Shown here piece by piece: positions 1 to 11,772 of a stretch of 64,000 nucleotides of DNA. The notes beneath the pieces were generated by a model that made no database searches, had not been told where the DNA came from, and worked only from the letters and a program-made list of their open reading frames with translations. Numbering within the stretch: position 1 is the stretch's first letter; each line of letters starts with the position of its first letter. The translations under genes and the position numbers were made by a program. This DNA comes from Dryas octopetala (lineage: Eukaryota; Streptophyta; Magnoliopsida; Rosales; Rosaceae), in assembly GCA_963921425.1 (NCBI GenBank), contig OY992836.1, positions 3,859,825 to 3,923,824 of the forward strand. The letters run 5' to 3'.

Positions 1-144
1 AATAACATCATCAAAGAGATCTTGTCTAGTTATATTGTTGGATGTATAAAATGCATGTTATAATAATTGATTTATCCGCACATTCACATTGGTTGAATGA
101 GATATAGACTAGGAATAACAGCAAGCAAGCTGTTTATTACTAAC

Positions 145-1671
145 CGTTATTAAAAGTTCTTCCAAAAGAGGGGTACACTTAAGAAGATTCAGAACCCACA
201 CGAGATCAGCGTCATTCCCGTGTGATTTAAATGTCTTGGTAGTCAACTCCAGTTTTTTGAGGTTTCTAAATGCTGGTACTCTTTGGGGTATAAGCTGCAC
301 ATAAAAATTAATATCCGAAGATTAACAATTATGCAAGCATTAATTGCAATGCATTAGAAATAAATCTTCACTCACCAAAGCACGATAAATGTACAGATGA
401 AGAGTCCCAAGCACAGGAGACGCTGCAAATTGGGTTAGTGCATAAGCGAATGCTTCTGTATGAATCTCGTTAAAATAAATTATTGCTAACTGTGGAGTTT
501 TAATCAATGAAATAGTCGTACCACTTCCTAAGTACTCTAAGGAGACAAGATTTACGGCATAAATCTCAATTTTTTCTATTTCAGAACAGAGGATCACTTT
601 CAAATCATTTAAACGAAGTAATGGACCAGCAACAATCAGATCTGACCCCCCTGTACATTGATTTAAGGTCAAGCTTTCAAGGAACAGACAGACAGAGAAC
701 AGATGTGCCATAAAATTTCCATCAAGGATAACCCTATGTAGACAAAGAGTTTTTAGCTGATTGAATTTGTCAAAATCAGGAGGAGGTCTTAGGACACACA
801 TACTCAATGACAAATGCCTTAGAGTTGATGCATTCAATTCTGAAAGTAACCAGTAAGGGAAAGCATAGACATTTCTTATTTTTTGGGTCAAACAGTCAAA
901 TAACTGAAGATCAAGCACTTCAACTCCCTTTGTAATTGCAAAACGAATCCATTCGTCCAGAATTGCAGTATTTTCTCCATTAAGAAAGAAAGCAACTTTG
1001 AAAGAGTCCACCTTCTTACCATGGTGGAGCTGCAAAAAATTATTCACACGGCTTACAAAGTCTTGTCTTTTAAATTCTCTTTCCAACTCAGGATGAATGG
1101 CTGCATAAAAAGGAGATAACTTGGGTCCGACATATCTGCTCCCAAAAATGTTTGGAATGTCAAATTCAAGATTGGGCCTTGTCAGTATTGGATGACACCA
1201 AAGGTTTCTCCACCGACATGCAATCATGCTAGTATCCACTGCATCTTTTATGGTTAACAATGAAATTATGGATGAGAGAATGCCATTTGGCAACTCATTA
1301 ATCCAGTCCATACTCTCGCCCTCAGCCTGAAAACATAAGAACAACCCAGTATATATTACTCTTGATCAAATACTGGCACTGCCAAGCAGATTACTAGATG
1401 TGTATACAAAATGTATGACCAAGCAAAATTTTTCAATCAATTTGTGTGTATGTGTGTGTGTGTGTTTTCTTAATGCATTGGAGCAATAGTCCCTGAACTA
1501 TTACCTGAATCTCACAAAGGTTCTTAAATTAAATTTTTAGAATTTTTGGTGTATGAAATTTTTAGAATGGGCAGCACTGGGCTGGAAGTATGTTTGGGTA
1601 TCTCTTTGAACCTTACAGTACAGATAAGCAAATAAAAACCATACCGTAGCTAATATTCCACTTTGATCCAT
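145..1671 (-). CDS. F-box / leucine-rich repeat (FBD-type) protein, 3' end probably off window
   Basis: Plant F-box/LRR proteins are substrate adaptors of SCF ubiquitin ligases; the target cannot be read from sequence. Exons on the minus strand that fit together: 1671-1645 (ATG plus 9 codons), 1326-376 and 294-145, all joined in phase 0 with GT-AG borders. The second exon opens with an F-box (DWINELPNGILSSIISLL, then the W-R-N-L-W stretch) and continues with LRR-like segments (LRHLSLS, LKTLCLHRV, LESLTLNQC). The third exon gives LKKLELTTKTF and ends CTPLLEELLI, the usual LRR run before an FBD domain. A donor GTTAGT follows at 144, so the FBD exon should lie further left, at or past the window edge. 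The mini-exon start at 1671 is in frame; an internal Met at 1311 is the alternative start. No stop codon interrupts the reading. The family is certain, the individual gene is not. Confidence 0.85.
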
Positions 1672-3204
1672 TACCTTCACTTCACTTGTAAGGTTGAATC
1701 TTGACCCACCTAAAAAGAAGCTGCAATCAAGCAGAGAATGAAATTAAATTCAAGGTCAATTGCAAGTTTGTAACATATGGGCAAGTGATGCAACAATTGG
1801 AAACCTAATTCGATTGGTTAGGTAACACATAAAACAAATAATGAAAATTCACTTCTGAGACTTGATTTCGGATTTTACATAGGACAGAAACACTCACTTT
1901 AGAGAGAGAGAGAGAAAATCACAAACTCAACCCGCAAATTCAGTCAAAGCAACAAGAGACTGACTGAGAAAAAACTAACAAACAAATCACTAACAACTAA
2001 CAAAACACAAAAGTAACGAGCAATGAGTTCCAAGTTCCAACCTTTAAAGGGAAGGGAAGGACACAAAGCAAAACACGAAAAGGAAACAACTTTTGCAAAT
2101 AAAATCTGACGGAATAATAAGGAACTTTTACTTCGAATTGGAATTGGAATCGGAGAGAATAGCCCATACGAAGACCACGTGGAGCCAAACAAATATTAGT
2201 CCATGTGTGCAAAACAAACAAAAAATTTGATTTTTAAATAGTTTTGGAATAAAGTGTTTAATGGAAGTTTGGAGGGTAAAATGTCAAAATTTTAGTCCGG
2301 ACTCCGGAGTAAAGTATTAAAATAACATAATTTGGTGCCTTGCATGCATATATGTGAAAGTGACTCAAGTGATCATAAATAGGGATTACTATAAACCCTA
2401 TAAAAATCATATTTAATTATTTTCTCTTAGGCATCAAAGCCAAAGTGCCGAACTTGTATACTTGGGTCTTCAGAATTCTGAATTCAGATGGGGTGGACTG
2501 GTGGTTTGCAGCGGCTGCCTGTTGGCACTTAATGTCTACTGGATGTAGAAGTTCATAATAGTTGATGCCAAGTAGGTTCTAGGATAAAGGCACTTAATGT
2601 CTGCAGAACAAAGGGGCGAGATGGCAGCAAGTCGACAGGTTCAAAGCGGCGAGGTGGCAGCAACAGAGGACCTCTGGACTGAGGAGGGCGAGATGACGGC
2701 GAGACAGAGGGGCGAGATGACGGTGGACCTCTGGCTTTCTGGCTTTCTGGGAGAAGAGAGAGTGAGAGTCTGAGAGAGTGCGATTTTTGGGTGAAGTAGG
2801 TCGAGAGTGAGGGTCTGGGTTGATTTTAGTAATCGATGGAGGCTGAGAGTCGACGACGAGAGAGGCGACTGAGGGAGACAGAGAGAGGGCAGCGCAAGAG
2901 CGTGAGTGTTTCTGTTTTAGGTTTTTGCCTTTGTGAGTGAGGTAGATCGAGAGTGAGGGGTCTGGGAGTTTTGCCAAGGTTTGGGGTAATTGACTAATTT
3001 GGGGTTGGGCCAATTTGTGACTGGTTTGGGCCCTTTGGGTTTGGCCAAATCAAATTAAAAAAAAAAAAAACCATTAGGATTGGGGTTTGGCCAAATAAAT
3101 TTAAAACAAAAAACATAAGGATTAGGTATATATATAACATATATTATAGAGTAATTAATAGAGTTTAGGATATAGTGTATAGGGTATTTAATAGAGTTTA
3201 GGGT
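1672..3204. other. F-box gene upstream region and unassigned intergenic DNA
   Basis: On the minus strand a splice acceptor near 1710 precedes the start codon, so a 5' UTR intron is likely. A GA-rich run lies near 1900 and a TG microsatellite at 1443-1465 inside the downstream intron. From about 2590 to 2990 the DNA is GC-richer, with repeated GGCGAGATGACGG-like words; no credible protein is encoded. From 3055 it is poly-A/AT-rich with short repeats of TAGAGTTTAGG up to the LTR insertion site. Confidence 0.4.
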
Positions 3205-3209
3205 AATGG

Positions 3210-5046
3210 TGTGAGGCCCTGAAAAATTTTGGTGTTTGATTTTCAAAAGTTTGGAGATCAAAAGTTGTTTGTGAACCAATAGGAAGTTTGTATTTGTTTT
3301 TACGAGTACGTAGTATTTTTCTGAGTTCCGGAGTATTTTTGGTTAATTTTTTAAATTTGTTGAATGGGAAGATATTGGTCATTGATCTATTTTGATCAAA
3401 TGGCCAGGATGCTGACAAATGGCAGCAACTGGTGGCAAGGGATGAAGCCACGTGAAGAAGGGAGAACTCGGTGGAACTTTGTGAAAAGCACCACCGAGGG
3501 CTCGGTGAAGGCACCGAGCGATCGGAGTGCCTTGCCTAGCGCTCGGCAAGCCGGCGAGGGCTCGACGGTATTGCAATATATTACCGCCCAGTTTTTCTCT
3601 TTTGCTTCATTCTCTCATCCCCAGCTCTCTTCCTCTATGTTTCTCTTTGTTCTCCCTCCTTAGCTGAGAGTTGGCTTTTGGTTTTCTCTTCGCCCACGGA
3701 GGTGGTGAGGTACTCGTGGTGGTTTAGGATGCACGAAATCCAGGTGGGTGGCACTGTGTATTTATTTTGTGGGTTATCCCTTATTTTGGTCTTGTTGTTT
3801 ATTTTGTAGTATTTAACTGTGTCTTTTTCAATTAATTGCTTGTGTGCTAGAATTTGGTTTAATTCTAGGATAAGAATCATGTTTGTGATTCGAGGATGAT
3901 TTTGAACCTATATGATTAATTAGTTTTTATAATATGAACTATTGAGGTTAATAGTTCTGATTAGGCATTTAATTTTCCAGATTGATTTATTGATGTTATT
4001 GGATTATCTTGTGATTCGATGATAGATTGTTGGGCCAAATAGGCTAATTGTGATTTGAGAATATCTTGGGATGACCATGTTAACCGGATTTGAGATTAAT
4101 GTACCGGTTGGTCAAGATATTGTTGTTGAACACGACCTGAGAGTAATAAGTGAATTGGGTAGGTTGAGATACCAGTGTGATTGTATGATGTGGCAGGTAG
4201 CTCAGACATTAATGTGGGCCATTGTACGTGGTTGTTGCCAGATCGTACAAATGTGCATGAGGTATGTGTATTAAGTGGCCAGGTTTACAATCAGAGATGG
4301 TCACTCTCTCTACCAGTTCATTTTTACGTTAGATTGGTCATGAGATTGTTGATGTTGGTGATTGGCCAATTTGGATCGGCCATTGTGATAATTTGGTGGT
4401 TAGTGCTTTGTTAAGAACATGAACGCTTTAGTAAGCATGATGGTTGGAGATGCTTGTTATCGGCTTAGTTCTTACGCTAGTTGAGTTGGTGGTAAGTTTT
4501 GGTACCACATTTGGTATAGGAAAACTTGGAAATGCCTATTTGTGTGTGACTTGTAGTCACATTTTGTTTTTGGTGGTGGGTGTGAGTCGTTTTACCCATA
4601 CGAGCTTGCGAAAGCTTACCGATTTTGTTCTTTAACCCGATGCACCATTCAACAGTGCAGCGGTTGATTTTGCAGGATTAGTAAGACCGAGGAAGCAGCG
4701 TGGAGAAGATGTGGCAATTGGTAATTTAGAAGTGGTTTTTCTCTTTTATTTGTAAAGAGTTTTGTATTTACTTCAGCTCATTAATATTTGAAATAGTTGT
4801 ACAAGATTACTATTTATTTATGTAATCTTGGGGGTTGGTTTTTAATCAAAGTATTTTATTCATTTATTCCGCTACGTAGTTTGCATTCTGATCCAACCCA
4901 GTATTTTGTTTTTAAACTCAGCCTTACATTGATTGTTTGCTTCTAGATGCGAGTTGCTAAGCTTGGTAGTTCCATCTAAGGCTGAATGGTCAGTGTGGCA
5001 CTGTAACGCACTAGAATCTTCCAGCCCGGGGGTTTGGGGTGTCACA
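3210..5046 (+). mobile_element. Solo LTR (probably Gypsy type), 1,837 bp, with 5-bp TSD
   Basis: The element starts TGTGAGGCCC and ends GGGGTGTCACA, with the TG...CA termini expected of an LTR. It is flanked by a perfect 5-bp duplication AATGG at 3205-3209 and 5047-5051. There is no internal retrotransposon domain, so this is a solo LTR left by recombination between two LTRs. A pyrimidine-rich stretch near 3595-3660 looks like a transcript leader, which suggests plus orientation, but orientation is uncertain. Short open frames inside (for example 3364-3663) are chance reading through LTR sequence. The terminus resembles the other LTRs at 50187 and 61463. Confidence 0.85.
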
Positions 5047-5051
5047 AATGG

Positions 5052-5519
5052 GTTAGGGTTATATACTTATATATGTTATATGTTATATAATTGATTCTTT
5101 TTTGTTGGTTGGGGGTTGATAACTTGATATGCTTTATAATTGATTATATATGTTTAATTAGTTGTTTACTAATAGACTACATGTAGTTATATAGTTAAGA
5201 TATCAGTTGACATGTTAGACCGATATGTTTACAAAACATAAAGAAAAGCTAAAACATTAGATATCAGGTGTATTTGGGTGGTAGGACAATAGGGGAAAAA
5301 TGTCAATTTATGATATCAATTGATAGTTTATACTGATGTCTTTACAAAATTCTAGGAAAAGGGAAAACATTATATATCAGGTGAAAAAAACCTAGTGATT
5401 TCTAATATAGTTCAGAAATCAGAAAAAAAAAATTAACTAATATTATTATTTTTACAATATCAGTCGATTTGACATCTGATATAAAATAGGCAATATTTAT
5501 TGATAGTTTTGTTGTAGTG
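5052..5519 (+). mobile_element. 3' terminal part of a CACTA (En/Spm) element
   Basis: The stretch ends TTTTGTTGTAGTG at 5507-5519, the reverse complement of the CACTACAACAAAA terminus common in plant CACTA transposons. Upstream are degenerate subterminal motifs of the type GATATCAGTTGACATGTTAGACCGATAT (three versions at about 5200, 5310 and 5460), as expected for transposase-binding repeats. I found no matching CACTA start to the left, so the element is truncated or its other half lies beyond the solo LTR in diverged DNA. Confidence 0.6.
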
Positions 5520-5540
5520 ATTTATTTATTATTTTTTTTT

Positions 5541-6260
5541 TTTCAATTTAGAAGATTAGAAATTAATTATTGATGGGTGATGAACTGCTTATAAGATATT
5601 TGACTATGTAAGAATTTTATAGTTTTTTATTTGAGTGTTGAATTTATTCATCAAATGTTTAAGTATGCCAATTAGCAGTTTGAGTGTTGAATTTATTCAT
5701 CAAGGTCTTTGGTCCACAACATAGGATTTAGTTACTTATTCATTGTTGTTTACATTTTCTTTATGTGGACCCAAAAGGACTTTAATATTTCACCATCAAA
5801 TATAACTCATCATTTCATCACTTGGTTCTTTTGATGGCATGTGGACAATACAACCATTGCCTGCTTTAAAATGATTCGAGATTAGAACCATATAATTAAA
5901 GTCTAACACTAAATTAATAAAAGTTTCATATCCTCCAAATCAAGCAATTGTTCTTGCATTAATTTTCAATCAAAAGGGTTCTTAATAATATGCCAATAAA
6001 AGAAGATATTTCATTTTAAAACTACACGTTGCATTTCAAATGCAATGATTTTCCTCAAGCTTAACCAATGATTTTATCAAACTTTACTCGATGGGCCTTG
6101 AAGCTACTAAATCCCTGTACAATCAAACTCATGTACTAGTTTACATTAGGTTGCAACTTCAATCAAGTCTAAATCTTTATTTTGGGCTGGTTCTGTTTTC
6201 AATTTAGGAGATTAGAAATTCATTATTGATGAGTGATGAACTTCTTATAAGATATTTGAC
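5541..6260. repeat. 64-bp direct repeat bracketing 0.6 kb of AT-rich DNA
   Basis: Positions 5541-5604 and 6197-6260 are near-identical (both run from TTCAATTTA to AGATATTTGAC). The second copy abuts the splice acceptor of the MULE gene at 6270. A smaller duplication (GAGTGTTGAATTTATTCATCAA) occurs at about 5633 and 5682. The sequence between has no coding signal and looks like MULE 5' noncoding or intron DNA, duplicated or interrupted. Confidence 0.5.
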
Positions 6261-6270
6261 ATATTTGCAG

Positions 6271-8950
6271 GTAATCCTAATGGGCTGACATTAGAAATCT
6301 ACTATGGGGGTGAGGTTATTGGTGATGGATATAAGGTGGGTTCTGTTTGCTAGCTAGACTACCTTTCAGCAGACTTCTTTTCCTTATTGGACCTTATGAA
6401 GGTTGGTGAAGAGTTAGGCTATGAGGTGAATAGGGAAAAGATCGAGCCCAATAAATGGAAAGTGTACTACAAGAATCCAAATATTAATGGGCCATCTGGA
6501 TTTCTATATATTGGGTCTGACAATCAAGTGCTTACGATGATTGCAAGGGTACCAGCATCCAGGGTTGCTATTGTCTATTACGAAGGGCTAATTACATCAA
6601 TGAATGATATTGATGCTAGCCAGTTTGCTACTGTGTGGCCCAGCCTACATGGTGCAGAGTATAAGTTAGGTATAGATGATGTTGATACATTCAACCTTCT
6701 AACACAGGCTTCTGTTAATGAATAAGGTAATTGTGCAGTGAGTGGCAAAAAGGATGGGCCAGAGCATGAGGAACATAATGAACAAGGTATTGGTTCAGTG
6801 AATGAAATAAATAGGACAGAGCATGAGCAGCAACATGATGTGGATGCTGATGATGGTGATGAAGACAGTGAGTATGTAGATAGTAGGGCTGCCCTTTGGT
6901 TTGGTTTTTACCGAACCGACCGACTACCAACCGAATTTTTTTTGTTTGATATACCGATTTTCACAATTCGAAAATCGGAAATCGGAAACCGAAAATATCC
7001 GAAAAAAGTTGGTTTGGTTTTGGTAAAAACCGAAAAAAGTTGGTAAACCGACCGATTACCGAAAATTATTACCGAAAGAAACCGAATCGATTATTACCGA
7101 AAAAACCAAAATATATACCGAAAAAACTGAAACAATTACCGAAATTTAGTTATATATGCTTATATAATACTATTATGTTAGTGGTACAATAAATATTAAA
7201 CTACTAATACCTTAAACAACTATAAAAAAATATAATTGTATAATGTTATCATATTAATATTATTAAAAGTGTGAGTTAAGAAATAGAGTCATTCTTTAAT
7301 AAAGTAAATGTTATTATTTTTAGAAAAATAAAAATCTCATCTTTAGGTAAATAATGCATATATATATATATATATATACACTCATATTTATCGGTATATA
7401 TACATACTAAATTAATAGGATATGTACTAATACATATTATTAAACTAATTATATAATATATATTATTATTAGGGTAAAATACTAGTACTATACTAAACTA
7501 CCAATATTACTCGTGCAAATATATATTCATCAAACATTATATTTTATGTATCATATTTGATTAAATTTTAATTTATATTAGTATATAATAATTAGTATTA
7601 TTATAATTAAACTAAAAATAAACCGAAGATATTTCGAAGTAAATCGAAAATGAACCGAAGATATACCGAAGTAAATAAAAAATGAACCAAAAATATCCGA
7701 TACCAAAATTACCGAAATCGAACCGAAAACTGAAATTTACCAAAAATTACCGAACCAAAAAATACCGAAACCAAAAAAATACCGAAATCGAAAAATACCG
7801 AATTTTTTTGTTTTGGTTTGGTAAGCCTCAATACCGATCCGAACCGACCGATGGGCAGCCCTAGTAGATAGTGACTATGAGTTCTCAGGGGATGAGAGTG
7901 ATGATGATGTATTTAACGAGGAGATTGACCCAATGACAAAGCTTGGGGATGGCTGAATGCTAAACCTGCAACACAGTGGAGTAGATCACACTTTGGGACT
8001 GTGACAAGGTGTGATTTATATTAAATACTCTATGTGAAAGTTTTAACAATGCTATACTTGATACAAAGGACATGCCAATACTGGATTTGCTTGAGGGAAG
8101 TAGACATTATCTCATGCTTAGGATAGCCAACATACGAGCATTTTGTAGAAGTTGGAAGACTGATGTTGGTCCAAGAATCTTGAAGATCATGGAGAAGAGA
8201 AAAGCTGACAGTTGAATGCAGAGTGTTCAAATTGCTGGAGATAAGCAATTTGAGGTTGAAGCACCTGGTGGGACAAGGATGTGTGTTGATCTTAGGCAAG
8301 AGAAGGAGGTGGGATCTTAGTGGGATTCCTTGCTTCTATGCAATTGCTTGCATTTGGGACCGAGAGGAAAACCCTATTGATTATGTCCATGAGTGTTATA
8401 GCAAAAAGTCTTACCTAGATGCCTATGATCCTATGATAAGACCCATGCTTAGTATGGATCTTTGGGCAATCATTGACAAGGACAAACTTGAGCCTCCACC
8501 ATTCAAGAAACAACCTGGGAGGACAAAAAAGGTAAGAACAAAAGGACCAGGTGAAGTCTCAACCACACATCCTATTCTTGAAAATCCAAATATATGCAAA
8601 TACAATGGCTCCAGCACCACCACTCAAGTTGAGAAGGTTGTGGGTTTCCATAAGATGCAGTAAGTGTGGAGGAGAGAATCATAACACCAAGACATGTAGA
8701 AGAGAGATTTGGAGCTCAAGCAACCAAGTTTGTTGTTGTTTGTTAAATTGCATGCAGTTTTTTTTTTCTAATATTAATGTGGTCTTCAAACTGTACCATC
8801 TGGTCTTGTGTGCAACTATGCAAGTCGAAGGTCAACATCAACAATCACATGTCCAATCCCAAACCCAAGCCCAAGCCCAAGCCTAACCAACAGTTGAATC
8901 ACACATTTCCCAAGCCCAACAGCCACCCAATAATCCAAGGGTAAATAAGA
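6271..8950 (+). pseudogene. MuDR/MURA-type MULE transposase, internally deleted
   Basis: The exon opens at acceptor GCAG|GTAATC and reads an N-terminal PB1-like domain (NGLTLEIYYGGEVIGDGYKVG, then WKVYYKNP...), as in plant MuDR-like transposases, followed by an acidic linker. A hAT element (6884-7863) interrupts the linker. After it, reading jumps from the acidic part to the end of the transposase (ATQWSRSHF, LCESFNNAIL, VGPRILKIMEK), so almost all of the DDE core is deleted. A SWIM-like zinc finger (RRWDLSGIPCFYAIACIW then DYVHECY) follows, and a CCHC knuckle (CSKCGGENHNTKTC) at 8659-8700 in another frame. Several frameshifts. The same gene layout is seen in the MULE at 15610-21213. The right limit of the element is not defined. 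Confidence 0.8.
6884..7863. mobile_element. Non-autonomous hAT-type element, 980 bp, 8-bp TSD
   Basis: Terminal inverted repeats TAGGGCTGCCC / GGGCAGCCCTA bound the element, and the flanking 8 bp GTAGATAG is perfectly duplicated (6876-6883 and 7864-7871). Terminus and TSD length fit the hAT superfamily. The ends are filled with many copies of ACCGAA and its reverse complement (6905-7140 and 7620-7850), while the centre is very AT-rich; it encodes no transposase. It sits inside the acidic linker of the MULE pseudogene, so it arrived after that MULE. Confidence 0.9.
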
Positions 8951-9051
8951 GATATTGGTTGTGTACTAATTGCTTAATGGAATAAATGTTCATCCATGGC
9001 CTAGGATTTCTTCCCTTTGTGACAACCATATTGCTTTGGTAAATCTATGTT

Positions 9052-10021
9052 GGCAGAAAAACGTTTTTGGTCCCTATACTATGGCCTTGTGGCGTTTTGG
9101 TCAACGTACTATGGCCTCCCACCTGACCTAATCACATTTTGACACATGTCATTTATTATTTTTTTGCGGCATTTCTTGCGGATTTCTTCTGCATCGCGGG
9201 ACCTGACCCACTGTGTCTTCTTCCCCTCACCACAGTGAGTTCATCCATGGCCTTTGATCATCCATTGGAGTTCGCACGACGACAATGCGATACTGAGAAG
9301 CCATTGGCTTCTCCGGTAGTTTTTCGGCCGATTTGACGGTTATTTCTGTCGAGTGAGGTATCAATCTTCATCCTTTTATCATGCTCTTCATTTATGTATA
9401 GTTAGATTGAACCAATTCATGCAGGAAATCAAAACGCCGTTCAATCTTCATCCTCTTCATCCTTTGCCATTGACTTGGGATAAATTTTGGATTTTCTAGG
9501 CAGAGGAAGACACCAAGAGGAGAGAAGATGAGCTTCATCTGGGCAACCCGAAAACAGAGAGAGGAAGATGGAAGAGAGACTAAGAGGGAAGGTGGTCTCG
9601 GGTTGATGGCTTGGTGCTGCACAGGGAAAAACCGAGAGATAAGTGATGAGTTGCAGAGTTAGGATCGAGAGACAAACGGGCTGGGATCGAAAGGGGAGGT
9701 GGGTTTTTGTAATTAAATTTTTTTTGTAATTAATATGATTTTTTAAATATCTTTTAAATTTGAAAAATAAAAAAATTAAACAATTAAAAGTGACATGTGT
9801 CGAAATGTGATTGGGCCAGGTGGGAGGCCAAGCCCATATGACAGTCACAAGCTAGGTAGTGATGCCACATCAGCATTTTCCGTCATCAAGTAGACAATCT
9901 TGACGGAATGGGTCTAATTGCGACATTAACTAAAACACGGTCCTTAAAAAATGTAAATCGAAAGTACGCTGACCAAAACGCGACATGACCATAGTACAGG
10001 GACAAAAAACGTCTTTTTGCC
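9052..10021. mobile_element. Non-autonomous Mutator-like element, 970 bp, possible Pack-MULE
   Basis: Long inverted ends: 9052-9150 (GGCAGAAAAACGTTTTTGG...) pairs with the reverse complement of about 9785-10021 (ending GTCTTTTTGCC). The right arm carries about 130 bp missing from the left. A 9-bp target duplication with one mismatch flanks it: ATCTATGTT (9043-9051) and ATATATGTT (10022-10030), the Mutator TSD length. The centre (9160-9720) is GC-richer than its surroundings and may be captured host DNA, but I recognise no gene in it. Confidence 0.8.
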
Positions 10022-10030
10022 ATATATGTT

Positions 10031-10912
10031 TTTATAGTATGAGTAAAATTGCTTCCTAATTTGTCTTTTTGCCTTAATTTGACTACATTCTTGCCTAATT
10101 TTATCATATACATACTGAACTCTTGGTCCTATTAATGGTTTTGCTCTTTTAGGGTGTTTATGTCATTTTGTCCATATGCTTTCTCTTATAGGTCCTTTAA
10201 TTTTTGTAATATAAGTATCTAACAAATTTAAATAATCTATTCCACTTGTTCTAGCTAAATATTTAAAGAATATGTCGTATAATCACCTATATATTGTAAA
10301 TCACAAATTTGTAATTGTTCTAAGTTTCTAATTGCTTGGTATGTACTGAGCCACACCTGCCTTGGGCTTGCTAGAACCTATATTGAAAAAAGAAATTAAG
10401 GAATACAGTCTATTGAGGAACTGCTGCCTCTGAACAACTCAAGAAGTTGAACATAAGTTTGATAAGTCGTGCCTTTATTCATAACTTCAACACCTTATAT
10501 AAGTGTGCTACAACTTACAATTGATCCCATAAAAACAGGGGCAGTAACAGAAAGAATTAGAAAGGATAAACAACCACTCAGTCTATTCCTCCTACTAGAT
10601 AGCAACAAACAGAATTTAAAAGGGAACTTCCTTATTTATTAGAAACTAAGCAACTGACTAATTCAGCCCAACAACTTGGCACGTAGCATTGCTTTAATAC
10701 GTTTTTGTTTGTTTTTAGTGTCTAACCTATTTTGATATAAAAATTCTGCTTTTATTAAAGATATATAAAATTTGTTATATTAAAAGCGTGTAATGCTTTA
10801 CCATAAACCATTCCATCAATGTATGCTCAAAATAATCTAACATTTCTTTTTGTGAACTAAAATCTAACATGATAGATGCATGTACACATCATTTTTCCCA
10901 TAATTCCATAGC
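10031..10912 (-). pseudogene. Endogenous caulimovirid (pararetrovirus) relic: capsid-like region
   Basis: Read on the minus strand, 10031-10367 and 10675-10912 give degenerate coding with capsid-like signatures of plant pararetroviruses: a run containing NLEQLQICDLQYI, and a basic tail with QECSQIKAKRQIRKQF. Stops are frequent, so this is a fossil. The stretch joins the other viral pieces (14559-15609 and 21734-23040) once the inserted LTR and MULEs are removed, because their target duplications lie at the joints. Polymerase (protease, RT, RNase H) regions are not seen in the window. The left limit is unclear; it may reach to about 8990. Confidence 0.55.
10368..10674 (-). mobile_element. Possible small solo LTR (Copia/TRIM-like)
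   Basis: On the minus strand the segment starts TGTTGGGCTGAATTAG, has a TATATAAGG box near 10500 and ends GGTTCTAGCA, the general look of a short Copia-type LTR. It interrupts the viral capsid-like reading. No clean 5-bp target duplication is visible, so limits and class are tentative. Confidence 0.35.
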
Positions 10913-11569
10913 TTTTTTGACAGGACCGTCCCCAGATTCCACGCTAAAACCCGGAGTGATCTTGTGGAGTCCAACATCAACTGGGTGTTAGGCCCGCTAA
11001 TCTCCACTGTAATCCAAAATTTGTATCTGAATTTAAACAGAAAATAACTAAATAGGATTTTTACAACATTAATATACATAAAAACAAATAAGACAAAAAC
11101 ATTGTGCCAACAATATTGACGGACAAATGATAGAAAAAACTGATGCCTCGACATGGTGCGGTCCGACCTCAGCAATCTCTAAAACCTGGGGGAAATGTAA
11201 AAAAAATAAAACGTGAGAATAATTTATGTGAGTGGACAAAAATAAACTTTAAAATAAACCCCTTGAAAACTATTTGTAAAACTGCTCATTTACTTTGAAC
11301 TCATTTTCTTTAAATATCCCCTAGTTTTAAAATCATTTTTCAAATCCATTTTGAATCACCTCGAAACTGTAAATTAAACTCTGAAGAACAATTAATACTC
11401 TCAAGTTGTAAAACTATTAAAATAACTTAAATGAGAACGCAAAGCGTTACTGAAACTGTCATTTAAAATATTTACTGATGCAAATTCATTTATCAAAATA
11501 CTCCATAAACTGAAACCTCACGCCCCACTAGTACCCAGGGGAAAACTGGTCATACGTGCACGTAGAGCT

Positions 11570-11772
11570 AATAATGCTGGTCATACACTGCCTAGTCATC
11601 TCTAGGCAAGTGCAGAGCAAATATGAAATGTTGGTCATACACCGCCGACTAGGCAAGTGTAGAGCAATGTATAATACTGGTCATACATCGCAGACTAAGC
11701 AAGTGCAGATCAATATATAATGCTGGTCATACACCGCCGAGTCATCTCTAGGCGAGTGCAGAGCAAAAATGT
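11570..11772. repeat. Tandem repeat, about 60-bp unit, within the LTR
   Basis: Four degenerate units, each with TGGTCATACA(C/T)CGC, a variant of GTCATCTCTAGGC or GACTAGGC, and AAGTGCAGAGCAA. Unit lengths differ because the GTCATCTCTA part is present in the first and last units only. Confidence 0.75.

Noticed and set aside
1-60. Further F-box exon (FBD domain) at the left edge
   Set aside because: An acceptor-like AG precedes about 25 bp of possible coding, too short to identify.
2594-3013. 139-codon open frame on the minus strand
   Set aside because: Low-complexity Ser/Pro/His-rich translation of a repetitive GC-rich stretch; no splice or domain support.
3364-3663. 99-codon open frame
   Set aside because: Lies wholly inside the solo LTR 3210-5046, with no domain similarity.
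10368-10674. Confident Copia solo LTR
   Set aside because: Ends look right but flanking five bases do not match, so it is listed only as tentative.
11576-11772. CRISPR-like spaced repeats
   Set aside because: Units are contiguous degenerate tandem repeats inside a plant LTR, with no unique spacers.
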